Shown here: positions 7,064 through 15,776 of the stretch, in pieces
How positions within the stretch are numbered: the first letter of the stretch is position 1
How the letters are laid out: each line of letters opens with the position of its first letter
NCBI GenBank assembly: GCA_964403935.1
Contig: CAYOIB010000002.1
Coordinates: forward strand, 1-64,000
Direction: 5' to 3'
DNA length: 64,000 nt
From: SLLG01 sp964403935
GTDB lineage: Bacteria; Verrucomicrobiota; Verrucomicrobiia; Opitutales; Oceanipulchritudinaceae
Notes under the pieces: model-generated
Seen by the model: the letters and a program-made list of their open reading frames with translations, nothing else
Database searches by the model: none
Told to the model about the DNA's origin: nothing
Position numbers and translations under genes: made by a program

Positions 7064-8180
7064 GGCGTCGGCGTTGGAGGAGGAGAAAGAGGAAAACAGG
7101 AGCTCCGAGCAGAGCGGTGAGGATTCCAATGGGAAGTTCAGCCGGAGCGGCAAAGGTTCGCGCGCCTGCATCGGCTAGAAGCAGGAGCAGAGCACCGAGC
7201 AGGCCTGCTCCCGGCAGCAGGTAGCGATGGTCGGGGCCAATCGCTGTGCGCACGATGTGCGGTGCTACAAGCGCAATAAATCCGATCATTCCGCAGAGAG
7301 CGACCGTCGCGCCAACCACCGCCGCAGCAAGGACGATGAGCTCCCGCTTCATCCGGCGCACATCGATTCCCAGATGCTCGGCATCTTCATCCCCCAGCAG
7401 GAGGGCGTTGAGCGCACGGGCATAAAACGGTAGCAAAGCCAGGGGGCAGAGAATGAAGCCAAGACCGGGCAGCAATAAGCTCCAGTTGGCGCGGGAAAGG
7501 GTTCCCAAGCCCCAGAAGGTCATTGTCCGCAATTCATCGTCTGTCGCGATGAAGGTCATGAGCCCGATCAGCGAGCCACCAAGGGCATTGATCGCGATAC
7601 CTACCAAAAGCATCGAAACGAGGTCGACACTGCCCCGGCTGATCGAAAGTCGATAGATCAGCACTGTCATGACGATGGCTCCGCCCATAGCCGCCAAGGG
7701 CACCGCGTAGAGCCCGAAGGATTGAAGGGCACCGGCAGGCACCAGCCTCGCGCCGAGCACAATCATGAGGATGGCTCCAATGGCCCCTCCACTGGAGACG
7801 CCAATGATTCCCGGATCGGCCAGCGGGTTGCGAAAGACTCCCTGCATCGCTGCCCCCGCCATTGCCAGCCCGCCTCCTGCCAAGACTGCGAGAAGGATCC
7901 TGCTAAGGCGGATATCCCAGATCACGACCTCTTCGATGCTCTTGCTTTCGGCGGAGGCTCCAACCTTTGCAGAAACGACACCGAACACTTCTGACAGCGA
8001 AATATCCATGGCCCCAATGGTCAGCGAGACCAACGCGGCCACCGGCACTGCGATCGCCAGTGCCAGCAAGAGCACGGGGCGCCACCGAAGTCGCGGATCA
8101 CGCTCAATGTCAGGGCCCATGTCCTCGGAGGCCGCTTCAATCACCTCGCCTGGAGCCGTCGCTGGAGTGGCCTGTTTCAC
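7050..8180 (-). CDS. hmuU: Heme ABC transporter permease (FecCD family)
   Basis: Inner-membrane permease of the FecCD/BtuC/HmuU family. It probably starts at GTG 8180, which shares a GTGA overlap with the TGA stop of hmuT and has GGAG five bases upstream. This gives 376 residues with about nine to ten membrane helices. Family blocks are visible: RLSRILLAVLAGGGLAMAGAAMQGVFRNPLADPGIIGVSSGGAIGA contains the conserved gate region, and GFIALVAPHIVR lies near the C terminus. The first 40 residues are hydrophilic and longer than usual. Starting at 8270 instead would overlap hmuT by over 90 bases. Confidence 0.88.
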   Translation of the reverse strand: MKQATPATAPGEVIEAASEDMGPDIERDPRLRWRPVLLLALAIAVPVAALVSLTIGAMDISLSEVFGVVSAKVGASAESKSIEEVVIWDIRLSRILLAVLAGGGLAMAGAAMQGVFRNPLADPGIIGVSSGGAIGAILMIVLGARLVPAGALQSFGLYAVPLAAMGGAIVMTVLIYRLSISRGSVDLVSMLLVGIAINALGGSLIGLMTFIATDDELRTMTFWGLGTLSRANWSLLLPGLGFILCPLALLPFYARALNALLLGDEDAEHLGIDVRRMKRELIVLAAAVVGATVALCGMIGFIALVAPHIVRTAIGPDHRYLLPGAGLLGALLLLLADAGARTFAAPAELPIGILTALLGAPVFLFLLLQRRRHAAP

Positions 8181-9096
8181 GGTTGCTCCGGCAAGGTTTG
8201 AACTCTCCGAAACAACTGGGCGAGTTCCAGTGCCGCCTGCCCGGTGCGGGGGCCGAAGGTGAGGTAGCACCCCATGTCGAGCGCCTCCACCTGCAAAGCG
8301 CGATTCCTTGCAAGATGTCCCAAGCCCAAATTGCGCAGCGCGGAACGAGGGTCCGGCGTCTCCTCCGGGGCATGGACTGCAATGAGAACAATGTCAGGCT
8401 GAATCTGCAGCAGGGCTTCTTCCGAAACAGGTTTATAGCCAGCATAGTTGGCAAAGACATTGATTCCGCCAGCCAACTCAATGAGCCCGTTGGCTTGGGT
8501 CCCGAGACCGGCAGCCATCGCCAGACCGGAGTTGCCCAGGAGAAAGACCACCCGGGGCGGCACTCCGCCTGCGCATACGGAAGCCGCTCGATCGAGGTCG
8601 CTTTCGATCCCTTGCCAGAGCTGTTCGGCAGCTTGCTCTTTCCCGAGCACGCCCCCCAACAAATGGATGGCGGCAGCCAAGCTTTCACGGCTGTGCGGAT
8701 TGGGAACAATTTTAAACGGAATCGCGCTCGCTTCAAGTTGCCCGACTGCAGCCGCCGGACCAATCCTGGAACTCGCCAGGATTCGTGTGGGCCGCAGACT
8801 GAGAACACCTTCTGCACCGAGCGCACCTACGTAGCCTACCTGAGGAAGGCCGTCGACCCGGGCGGGTACTGGCTCGACGAATCGACCGCTACCACTTGGT
8901 CACCCGCCCCCAGCGCAAAGGTGATCTCCGTCACCGGCCCACCGATGCAGACAAGCCGTTCCTCCGCTACAAGCGCAGAGGATAGAAACAGCAACAAAAA
9001 GAATCCCACCCAAGACGTCAGAGCCTTCCTTGGGATCCCTTGGAAGCTCAGCCGAACGATTTCCACCGCCGATATGATATTGGGACTTGATCTCAC
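8177..9096 (-). pseudogene. hmuT: Heme-binding periplasmic protein HmuT, interrupted by a frameshift
   Basis: Periplasmic substrate-binding protein for HmuUV. The N-terminal frame (GTG 9096) has a signal segment (VGFFLLLFLSSALVAEE) and the binding-protein start RLVCIGGPVTEITFALG, then DSSSQYPPGSTAFLR and an immediate TAG stop at 8838-8836. The rest of the protein continues without a stop in another frame (LPQVGYVGALGAEGVLSL ... FRRVQTLPEQP, ending at 8177). Homologues read YPP..., a few residues, then LPQVGY. Adding one C near 8848 (GCCCTTCC instead of GCCTTCC) would join the halves exactly as STALPQVGY. This is therefore a one-base deletion, either a real inactivation or a sequencing error. 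All downstream domains look well conserved, which suggests a recent change or an error. Confidence 0.85.
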
Positions 9097-9112
9097 AATG
9101 GAGAAATGGAAC

Positions 9113-9131
9113 GATACTGAGACTTAATTGC
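9113..9131. promoter_or_regulatory. Candidate Fur box between hmuT and exbB
   Basis: GATACTGAGACTTAATTGC matches the classical 19-bp Fur consensus at about 12 positions and sits in the 51-base gap between the divergent hmuT and exbB genes, where an iron-responsive operator is expected. The match is moderate, and the consensus for this phylum is not known to me. Confidence 0.3.
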
Positions 9132-9147
9132 AATAAAAAGGAGGCGG

Positions 9148-9795
9148 ATGAAGTACTTTTCTATCATGGAGCTTTTGGGGTGGATGGGCTGGCCGCTTCT
9201 GGCTTGTTCGCTGACGGCGCTCGCCATCCTGGGGGAGCGGGCGGTTTTTTTCTGGCGGATGCGCGTGGATGCCGTCGCCTTGCGAAGGAGGCTGGGACCG
9301 TTTCTGGAAGAGGGCGGGGAGACGCTCGCGGTCCCGAAGGTGGGGAAATCTCCCCTGGCGGACATGGCGGAAGTCTTTCTGCTTCACCGCGGGATCGGGC
9401 ATGAACAACGTGCCGAGGTGGTGGAGGCCGTGATGATGGCGTGGTTCTCCAAGGCGCGTGCTCCGGTAAAGACGCTGGGGATGCTCGCGCAGATTGCGCC
9501 TTTGTTGGGGTTGACGGGGACGGTTCTGGGGCTGGTCGAGGCTTTTCGGGTCATTGAAGGAAGTGACCGCGCGGTCAATCCCGCCATGCTCGCGGGCGGA
9601 ATCTGGGAAGCATTGCTCACAACGGTACTCGGCATGGTGATCTGCGTTCCCCTGCTGGTTGCGATTCGCATATTCAACAGCCGCCTTGAAACGGTCGCCC
9701 GGGAAGCGCGGGAGCTTTTTGTCTGGATGGAGTTCCGTCTGGACGGACGTTTGAAGGCAAAGCCCGGAGAGCAAGTGGGGAAATCCGAGTCATGA
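9148..9795 (+). CDS. exbB: ExbB/TolQ-type proton channel subunit
   Basis: Inner-membrane subunit of the TonB-ExbB-ExbD motor that energises outer-membrane receptors. It has 215 residues with helices near residues 10-30, about 105-130 (AQIAPLLGLTGTVLGLVEAF) and about 150-175 (LLTTVLGMVICVPLLVAIRIF), the conserved three-helix ExbB pattern. AAGGAGG at 9138-9144 is an excellent ribosome site four bases before the ATG. The stop codon overlaps the exbD start (ATGA). It is divergent from the hmuT operon and shares its promoter region, so heme-linked iron control is likely. Confidence 0.92.
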   Translation: MKYFSIMELLGWMGWPLLACSLTALAILGERAVFFWRMRVDAVALRRRLGPFLEEGGETLAVPKVGKSPLADMAEVFLLHRGIGHEQRAEVVEAVMMAWFSKARAPVKTLGMLAQIAPLLGLTGTVLGLVEAFRVIEGSDRAVNPAMLAGGIWEALLTTVLGMVICVPLLVAIRIFNSRLETVAREARELFVWMEFRLDGRLKAKPGEQVGKSES

Positions 9796-10250
9796 GAAAA
9801 GATTCATTTTTGGAGTTTGAACTCGATGAGGCAGTGGACGTGGGTCTGACACCGCTGATCGACGTGGTCTTCCAGCTGCTCATCTTCTTCATGCTTACGA
9901 GCAGCGTTACGACCTCGAGCCTTGAGTTGAGCCTTCCGAAACTGGGTTCACCCGAGTCGCAGCCGACGCAGGAGGCGCTTCGCGTGGAAATCGATGCCGA
10001 TGGACAAATTGCCATTGATGGGGTTCCCGCAAAGGGCAGTTTTGCGACAGCCTTGGCTGAAGCCGGAGCGGTGACCCGGGGCTCGGCTGACGGGACATCA
10101 GGCGCCGTCCTTCTTTATGCTGACGAGGCGACGTCCTATCGTGTCCTTGCGGAAGTGATGCACGAACTCGGGCGATCCGGTTTCACTAATATCCAGTTTG
10201 TCTATAAAGGAGAGCAGACTGGATCACCTTTGCAGAGTCGTGAACTTTGA
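9792..10250 (+). CDS. exbD: ExbD/TolR-type proton channel subunit
   Basis: Partner of ExbB carrying the proton-binding Asp in its single helix. It has 152 residues: a short cytoplasmic start, the helix TPLIDVVFQLLIFFMLTSSV (about residues 20-39) with the essential Asp in PLIDVV, then a periplasmic domain. The C-terminal tail after FVYKGE overlaps the beginning of tonB. It serves as a local reference for the Asp-bearing helices of the two von Willebrand proteins at 39074-41160. Confidence 0.92.
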   Translation: MRKDSFLEFELDEAVDVGLTPLIDVVFQLLIFFMLTSSVTTSSLELSLPKLGSPESQPTQEALRVEIDADGQIAIDGVPAKGSFATALAEAGAVTRGSADGTSGAVLLYADEATSYRVLAEVMHELGRSGFTNIQFVYKGEQTGSPLQSREL

Positions 10251-10950
10251 TGGCACGCGGCACGGCTCCATTGGCCGCTGGATTGGCTGGGTCCTGTTAT
10301 CAGCCCTCTGCCATGGCAGCGTGTTCATGAGCGTCCCGGTCCCGGAACCTGCCGCAAATATCGCGATTGTCACTGGTGCCACCCGCATTGACGCCCGCTT
10401 CGTACGGCTGCCGGCCCCAGTCGATACAGCTCCTCCACCGCTGCCCGACAAAATCCCTCCGCTGATCGCATCTACGGACGGGAAGGATCTGGAAAAGTTT
10501 TCGCCACTGCCTGCTGGCGCAGCTCCACCGCCGCTTCCGGTGAAGCCTTCGCAATCCGCGGAATTTCTTCCGACTAAGCCATCAACTTCGGAGCTTGTTG
10601 AGAACCCACCGCCACCTGGTGAGGTTGACCCTATGCCAGTGGATCCGGTTGCCCCTGCCGCCGAAAGCCACGAAAGCGGTGCGACGCAAGCCGAACGGCC
10701 TCAGGCGGTGGTTTCTCCGGCACCTCGCTATCCCCGTATCGCAGTGCAGCGCGGCCTCGAAGGCTCGGTCCGCCTCAGTGTTTGCCTCGACGCGGAAGGA
10801 CGGCCCAACTCGGTGGCCATACAGGAGAGCTCCGGCTATGCCTTCTTTGATCGGGAGGCGGTGGAAACTGTGGGTACACGGTGGCGATTCAATACTGGAG
10901 GCGAGCGAACCCGACCCGTCGAGGTCGTCATCGTATTCAGCCTGAAGTGA
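10240..10950 (+). CDS. tonB: TonB energy-transducing protein
   Basis: Links ExbBD to outer-membrane receptors. A hydrophobic N-terminal anchor (GWVLLSALCHGSVFMSV) is followed by a Pro-rich periplasm-spanning stretch (TAPPPLPDKIPP, AAPPPLPVKPSQ) and a C-terminal TonB domain (APRYPRIAVQRGLEGSVRLS ... PVEVVIVFSLK). There is no ATG. GTG 10240 is chosen (236 residues); TTG 10198 is possible, and CTG 10219 has GGAG at ideal spacing. All choices overlap exbD. The order exbB-exbD-tonB beside a heme receptor marks it as the dedicated energiser of this uptake locus. Confidence 0.88.
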   Translation: MNFDGTRHGSIGRWIGWVLLSALCHGSVFMSVPVPEPAANIAIVTGATRIDARFVRLPAPVDTAPPPLPDKIPPLIASTDGKDLEKFSPLPAGAAPPPLPVKPSQSAEFLPTKPSTSELVENPPPPGEVDPMPVDPVAPAAESHESGATQAERPQAVVSPAPRYPRIAVQRGLEGSVRLSVCLDAEGRPNSVAIQESSGYAFFDREAVETVGTRWRFNTGGERTRPVEVVIVFSLK

Positions 10951-11545
10951 GCGGCTACCTACGGTTCGATGAGCCGGTCGCGTTGACGGATTCCGCAATC
11001 ATATCGTCGTCACCCCCGAAGATGAAACATGGCCTCGACCTCCTGAATCCAATGCCTTCCGAAGCGGGTAAGCTCTGAAGGAGTCCGGCGGCAAAATGGG
11101 AAGAAGAGAAAAAACCTCTTTTCCAGATTCCACGCAACGTAGCCGGCATTACATGCCGACTCCACCCGCAGGACTAAGCGTGGTTAAGCGACACAATAGA
11201 AGGCTGCTTTCATCTAAAATTTTTCAGTGGCACCGTAAACCCTTGATGAGGCGCACCTGCCTTTATCAGGCTCTACTGTGGGATTCGGTTGAGCAACAGA
11301 AAACAGTTCCGGGGTGTGGACTGCCCGCGCCACACCATACTGTCGACCCAAAGCAGAAGATCCGTTGCGGCTCCGCTCACCAAAGCGGCGTCATGCGCTG
11401 CCATTCTCTTCTGCCGCGCAATCGCCCGGGGGTTACCCAGGCTTTGTTTTTGGCGGGCTCCCTGCACTTAGATCGGCGTGCCTGGAAGGAGGCGCACAAC
11501 CCGGTCTTTATACACCCGTGGCAGAGCCCCCAAACGTGGATCCAC
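10951..11545. other. Intergenic region, nothing recognised
   Basis: About 600 bases between the convergent tonB and Nudix genes. An imperfect hairpin (GGAAGAAGAG with CTCTTTTCC, 11099-11124) may act in transcription termination. Short open frames exist on both strands but have Arg/Cys/Trp-rich compositions typical of non-coding GC-rich DNA. Confidence 0.4.
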
Positions 11546-12019
11546 CTAATTGCAGTCGCCGAGATAGAGCTTTTCCACGGCGATATCATTGTCCGTAAAG
11601 AACGGCTTGATGACCTCGGGATAGAAGCGAATCCCATCGATGGCTTTCAGCACGAGCCAACTCACCCCAACTTGATGGTTATCGCAGTTGCCGCCGGGGC
11701 AGGCCAACAGGGGATCCGCTACCCTGCAGCGAAAGACATGTTCAAGTTGATGAAAGCCCGCGTGGTGGGGGGAAAAGGTGTGGTTCTTCCCGATGTATTC
11801 CCGAACATAAAGGAGCCCTTCAACGGACACCTCCACACCACACTCTTCGAAGCACTCCCGCTTGACGGTTTCCTCCAGCGTCTCTCCAGGGTTCTGGCCA
11901 CCACCGGGCAGGATATAATACACGCCCCGGCCATCGCGCATCTTGGTCACCAGCAGCTTGCCGTCATGAATGACAACAGCGCGGGCCGCAGAGCGGATGT
12001 TACGGATTTTCGGGATCAT
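11546..12019 (-). CDS. Nudix hydrolase
   Basis: Hydrolyses a nucleoside diphosphate linked to another moiety; the substrate cannot be told from sequence. It has 157 residues from MIPKIRNIRS. The Nudix box GX5EX7REUXEEXGU is complete at residues 40-62 (G-GQNPG-E ... RECFEECGV), preceded by the usual beta strand SAARAVVIHDGKLLVT. The upstream frame to 12178 lies antisense to nothing useful and overlaps gspF, so the later ATG is preferred. It follows the pilus/secretion genes on the same strand, 94 bases after gspF, but no functional link is evident. Confidence 0.88.
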   Translation of the reverse strand: MIPKIRNIRSAARAVVIHDGKLLVTKMRDGRGVYYILPGGGQNPGETLEETVKRECFEECGVEVSVEGLLYVREYIGKNHTFSPHHAGFHQLEHVFRCRVADPLLACPGGNCDNHQVGVSWLVLKAIDGIRFYPEVIKPFFTDNDIAVEKLYLGDCN

Positions 12020-12113
12020 CCTCGCATCGCAAGGACCCCTGCCATCCAAGGCAAGCCCATGATTTTGGGGCGCGGGTGGAAGGCGCAGAGAATTTGCCCT
12101 GAGGCCATCCCCT

Positions 12114-13247
12114 TCACTGCAGATTCTGAATGATCGACAAGATGGGCAAAAACAGAGCGACAACGATCGTCCCCACAACTACAGCCAGTAGCAGGATCAA
12201 AACGGGCTCCAAGGCCGACATAAGCCCCGCCAGCGACGTGTTCACCTCGGCATCGTAGTCGTCAGCGATCCGCTCCAACATCTCGGGAAGGCGAGCGGTC
12301 TCCTCGCCCACAGCAATCATGCTGGAGACCATGACCGGGAAAACCCCCGTCAGTTCAAGTGGGCGCGCCAGCGACTCGCCATCACGGACGCGATCGTGCA
12401 CCACGGTCAGCGCTCCGGCGACAACGCTGTTGCCAGCGACATCGCGTGAGACACGCAACGCTTCAAGAATCGGAACGCCACTCGCGAGAAGGGTCCCAAA
12501 CATCCGGGCAAATCGGGCAATGGCGATCTTCTGATAAAGCCCTCCAAGAATCGGCAGGCCCAGTTTCAGGCGATCCAGCCCCCGCCCGATAGCAGGACTT
12601 CGACTCATCCCTTTGCAAACACCCACGCCGCCGATCAGGAAAAGCGGAAAGACCCACCAGCGATGACGGGCAAAATCGCTCACTTCAAGAACCACCTGTG
12701 TAAGCACCGGCAGGCCTTGCCCCCGAAGCATATTGAAGAAAATAGCTTCGAATTGCGGAATGACAAACGATACCAGAAAACCAACAATTCCCGAAGCAAC
12801 CAGCAGAACAATGACCGGATAGACAAGTGCCGCCCGAAGTTTTCTCCGAATGGCTTCCGACGCTTCCAGAAAAGTTGCCATCCTCAGGAGGACCTCATCA
12901 ATGATGCCGCCCGCCTCCCCCGCGCGAACCATGCGAACATACAGGGCATCGAAAACCCGGGGATGACGCGCCAAGCTGTCCGACAACCGACCACCCCCAC
13001 GCACGCCGGCTGCGACATCCGCCACAACCGCGTCCAGCCCGCTCTGTTCTTCCTGCTTCACCAGGGTTTCCAAGGCACGGACGAGGGGAACGCCCGCGTT
13101 GAGCAACGTAGCCAAGCGCCGGGTGAGCTGCGCCACCCGCTCAGACCGGCGGCCAAATGAGAGGCGGAGCGATCGGCCACGCAACTCTACCCTGCTCGCT
13201 GCCGCACCCGATGACATTCTCATAGCCTGGGTGAGCCGAAGAAACAT
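12114..13247 (-). CDS. Type II secretion / type IV pilus platform protein (GspF/PilC)
   Basis: Polytopic inner-membrane platform on which the assembly ATPases act. It has 377 residues in two T2SF domains: the first (VAQLTRRLATLLNAGVPLVRALETL) around residues 37-160, the second (FARMFGTLLASGVPILEALRV) around 238-360. Three membrane helices are visible (YPVIVLLVASGIVGFLVSFVI, WWVFPLFLIGGVGV and VLILLLAVVVGTIVVALFLPI). It directly follows the GspE/PilB-like ATPase on the same strand, separated by 85 bases. Without pilins or secretin nearby, type II secretion and type IV pilus cannot be separated. Confidence 0.9.
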   Translation of the reverse strand: MFLRLTQAMRMSSGAAASRVELRGRSLRLSFGRRSERVAQLTRRLATLLNAGVPLVRALETLVKQEEQSGLDAVVADVAAGVRGGGRLSDSLARHPRVFDALYVRMVRAGEAGGIIDEVLLRMATFLEASEAIRRKLRAALVYPVIVLLVASGIVGFLVSFVIPQFEAIFFNMLRGQGLPVLTQVVLEVSDFARHRWWVFPLFLIGGVGVCKGMSRSPAIGRGLDRLKLGLPILGGLYQKIAIARFARMFGTLLASGVPILEALRVSRDVAGNSVVAGALTVVHDRVRDGESLARPLELTGVFPVMVSSMIAVGEETARLPEMLERIADDYDAEVNTSLAGLMSALEPVLILLLAVVVGTIVVALFLPILSIIQNLQ

Positions 13248-13332
13248 ATCGATATAAATCTTTCAGTCCAGTCATGGCCCAATGAGAGGCCTTTTAGAAA
13301 TGCCTATTTCGACAGGGAACCCGAGCACCAGA

Positions 13333-14589
13333 TCAGGTATTTCGGAGGATCTCTTCGGCTGTCGTGATCTGCGCAAGCATCCTTCCAATACCATACTGTC
13401 TCAACATAACGGTTCCTTCTTCCTTGGCAATCGCTGCCAGACACAGGGTCCCGGTTCGGCGGGCAATACTTTCACGGATACGGTCACTTGCCTGGATGAA
13501 CTCATAGAGTCCCAGACGCCCCCGATAGCCGGATGCGCCGCAGGCTTCGCATCCCTCACCCTTGGCCAAGTTGCGGCGTCCCGCCTCCTCGCGTGACAGA
13601 CCTAACGCTTCCAGGCAACCTGCATCCGCTTCATACAAGATGCGACAGTGTTCACAGATTCGCCGAACCAGCCGCTGCGCAAGGACCCCTTCAAGGGTCG
13701 CGGAAAGAAGATAAGGCTCCACGCCGAGATTTGCCAGACGTGTCACCGCGCCTGCAGCATCGTTCGTGTGCAATGTGGTCAGGACGAGGTGCCCGGTGAG
13801 CGACGCCTGAACCGCGACCTGAGCCGTCTCGCCATCGCGGATCTCGCCGACCAGGATCTTGTCGGGGTCCTGCCGCAGGAAGGCGCGCAACGCTGTCGAA
13901 AAGGTCAATCCAATGTCGCTGTTGACGGAGACCTGGACAAGCCCCTCGACTTCATATTCGACCGGATCCTCCACCGTGAGGATCTTGGTCTCCTCATCCA
14001 CCACCTCCCGGAGCGCACTCATCAACGTCGTCGTCTTTCCCGAACCCGTCGGCCCGGTAACGACCAGAAGACCGTTTGGCCGGCGGACAATGCTGCGGAT
14101 AGACTGTAGTATTCCGGAAGGCAGCTCGAGATCCGCCAGAGTCAATCGAGCCTCTGCACCATCCAAAATGCGCAGGACGACACTTTCTCCAAACTGTGTC
14201 GGTAAGGTGCTGATCCGAAGATCAACAGTGCGCCCGTCCACCGCGAACGGAATCCTTCCATCCTGCGGCACCCGGCATTCAGCCAGGTTCAAATCCGCCA
14301 TCACCTTCAGCCTTGCTGTCACCGGCGAGGCGAGGGAACGCGCTGCGGAACAAACCACCCCCAACGCGCCATCCACCCGCTGCCGCACGATCAGCTCCTC
14401 CTCGAAAGGCTCAAAGTGAAGATCGCTCGCCCGCGCCCGCACCGCCCGACGGAGAAGGACGTCAACAAACCGCGTGACCGAAACATCCTGCGCCCCCGAA
14501 CCTTCGCCTGACCGCAGCCCGACATCCCCCTCGGGTTTTTCCGCCAGGAGAAACGCTTCGAGCGAAGATCTGTCTTCGGCAGATGTCAC
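13333..14589 (-). CDS. GspE/PilB-family assembly ATPase (short form)
   Basis: Hexameric ATPase that powers pilin or pseudopilin assembly. It has 418 residues from GTG 14589. An N2-like domain (LRRAVRARASDLHFEPFEEEL) precedes Walker A GPTGSGKTT (about residue 177), the Asp box, Walker B (ILVGEIRDGETAQVA) and a tetracysteine zinc motif (ICEHC near 313, CEACGASG near 345) found in PilB/GspE and absent from PilT. It lacks the MshEN N-terminal domain present in the relative at 15777-17513. The long four-gene run on one strand suggests one transcript: this gene begins 32 bases after pilT and precedes gspF. Confidence 0.9.
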   Translation of the reverse strand: MTSAEDRSSLEAFLLAEKPEGDVGLRSGEGSGAQDVSVTRFVDVLLRRAVRARASDLHFEPFEEELIVRQRVDGALGVVCSAARSLASPVTARLKVMADLNLAECRVPQDGRIPFAVDGRTVDLRISTLPTQFGESVVLRILDGAEARLTLADLELPSGILQSIRSIVRRPNGLLVVTGPTGSGKTTTLMSALREVVDEETKILTVEDPVEYEVEGLVQVSVNSDIGLTFSTALRAFLRQDPDKILVGEIRDGETAQVAVQASLTGHLVLTTLHTNDAAGAVTRLANLGVEPYLLSATLEGVLAQRLVRRICEHCRILYEADAGCLEALGLSREEAGRRNLAKGEGCEACGASGYRGRLGLYEFIQASDRIRESIARRTGTLCLAAIAKEEGTVMLRQYGIGRMLAQITTAEEILRNT

Positions 14590-14621
14590 CTCTGAATATT
14601 TAAAATCCGACGCACTTACCC

Positions 14622-15764
14622 TCAGGGAGGTGGCACATCTATTTCCTCCACATCGAGTCCCGCAGCCTTGAACCGCTGGCGCATCTCGACAGGAGACTGT
14701 GCCTTCTCAATAGCCTGCTCCGGCAGGATGATCCCGCGGTTCACCAGACTGGCCAGATGGGCGTCGAGGGTGATCATCCCATGCTGCGAGCCCGTCTGAA
14801 TATCCGACGTGATCCGGAAGGTCTTGTTCTCCCGAATGAGGGAGGCAATCGAAGTCGTGGTGACCATGATCTCAAACGAAGCAACCCGCCCTTCCCCGTT
14901 CGCCTTGCGGCAGAGCACCTGCGAAATGACAGCGACGATGGAGGATGCCAGCTGCGTCCGGATCTGATCCTTCACGCTGGCTGGGAAAGCATCAACAATC
15001 CGGTCAACTGTCCGTGCGGCCCCTGTTGTATGGAGCGTTCCAAAGACGAGGTGGCCTGTTTCCGCGGCACTCACCGCCGCTTCAATGGTTTCAAGATCCC
15101 GCATTTCCCCCACGAGGATCACGTCGGGATCCTGCCGGAGCGCACCACGAATCGCCTCGGCAAAGCTGGGGGTGTCTGTTCCAACCTCACGTTGCGTGAC
15201 AATGCAGTTCTTGTGGTCGTGGTAATACTCGATTGGATCTTCAATAGTAATGATATGTCCGTCTCGATTTTCATTGATCCAATTAATCATCGATGCCAGC
15301 GTGGTGGACTTCCCCGATCCCGTCGGCCCCGTCACAAGAATGAGCCCCCGCGGGCGAACGAGCAGGTCCTTCACTGAATCCGGCAATCCTATCTCCCGAA
15401 GACCAAACATTTTTTTGGGGATCGTTCGCAGCACGATGCCATAGCAACCTTTGGCCTTTAGGACGCTCGTGCGGAAGCGGGCCTTGTCGAGGTAGGCAAA
15501 TCCAAAGTCGGCCCCGCCAGATTTCTTCAACCGCTCCTGCTGGGAGTCCGGCGTGATCGCGCGCATCAAGTCCTCCACATCCGTGGGGCGCAGGTTTGGC
15601 CCTTCGACGGGCACCATGCCTCCGCTGATCCGCAGCGTCGGTGGTTGCCCCACCTGAAGGTGCAGGTCACTCGCGCCTTGATCGACCATCAGCTCGAGGA
15701 GGTCATTCATTTCATACGGGCAGACTTCCGCCTCAGGGTGGTCTATCTTGATATCCATAGTCAT
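14622..15764 (-). CDS. pilT: PilT-family retraction ATPase
   Basis: Depolymerises type IV pili for twitching or DNA uptake. It has 380 residues; the first ATG (15764) and a third-codon ATG (15758) are both possible. PilT features include the start LLELMVDQGASDLHLQVGQPP, Walker A GPTGSGKST (about residue 143), the Asp box ITIEDPIEY, Walker B VILVGEMRDLETIEAA, the His box GTLHTTGAARTVDRIVDAFP and ASFEIMV near the C terminus. It has no tetracysteine motif, unlike its two neighbours. Its presence between two GspE/PilB-type ATPases favours a retractable pilus over a pure type II secretion system. Confidence 0.9.
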   Translation of the reverse strand: MTMDIKIDHPEAEVCPYEMNDLLELMVDQGASDLHLQVGQPPTLRISGGMVPVEGPNLRPTDVEDLMRAITPDSQQERLKKSGGADFGFAYLDKARFRTSVLKAKGCYGIVLRTIPKKMFGLREIGLPDSVKDLLVRPRGLILVTGPTGSGKSTTLASMINWINENRDGHIITIEDPIEYYHDHKNCIVTQREVGTDTPSFAEAIRGALRQDPDVILVGEMRDLETIEAAVSAAETGHLVFGTLHTTGAARTVDRIVDAFPASVKDQIRTQLASSIVAVISQVLCRKANGEGRVASFEIMVTTTSIASLIRENKTFRITSDIQTGSQHGMITLDAHLASLVNRGIILPEQAIEKAQSPVEMRQRFKAAGLDVEEIDVPPP

Positions 15765-15776
15765 GGCTCTTTAACT

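Noticed and set aside
11273..11467. Short minus-strand frame (MQGARQKQSLGN...) as a possible transposase remnant
   Set aside because: No motif, no partner frames and no terminal repeats; composition is compatible with chance.
11096..12133. Long plus-strand open frame of 345 codons
   Set aside because: It lies antisense to the Nudix gene, whose full catalytic box is on the minus strand; the plus-strand translation has no recognisable domain and unnatural composition.
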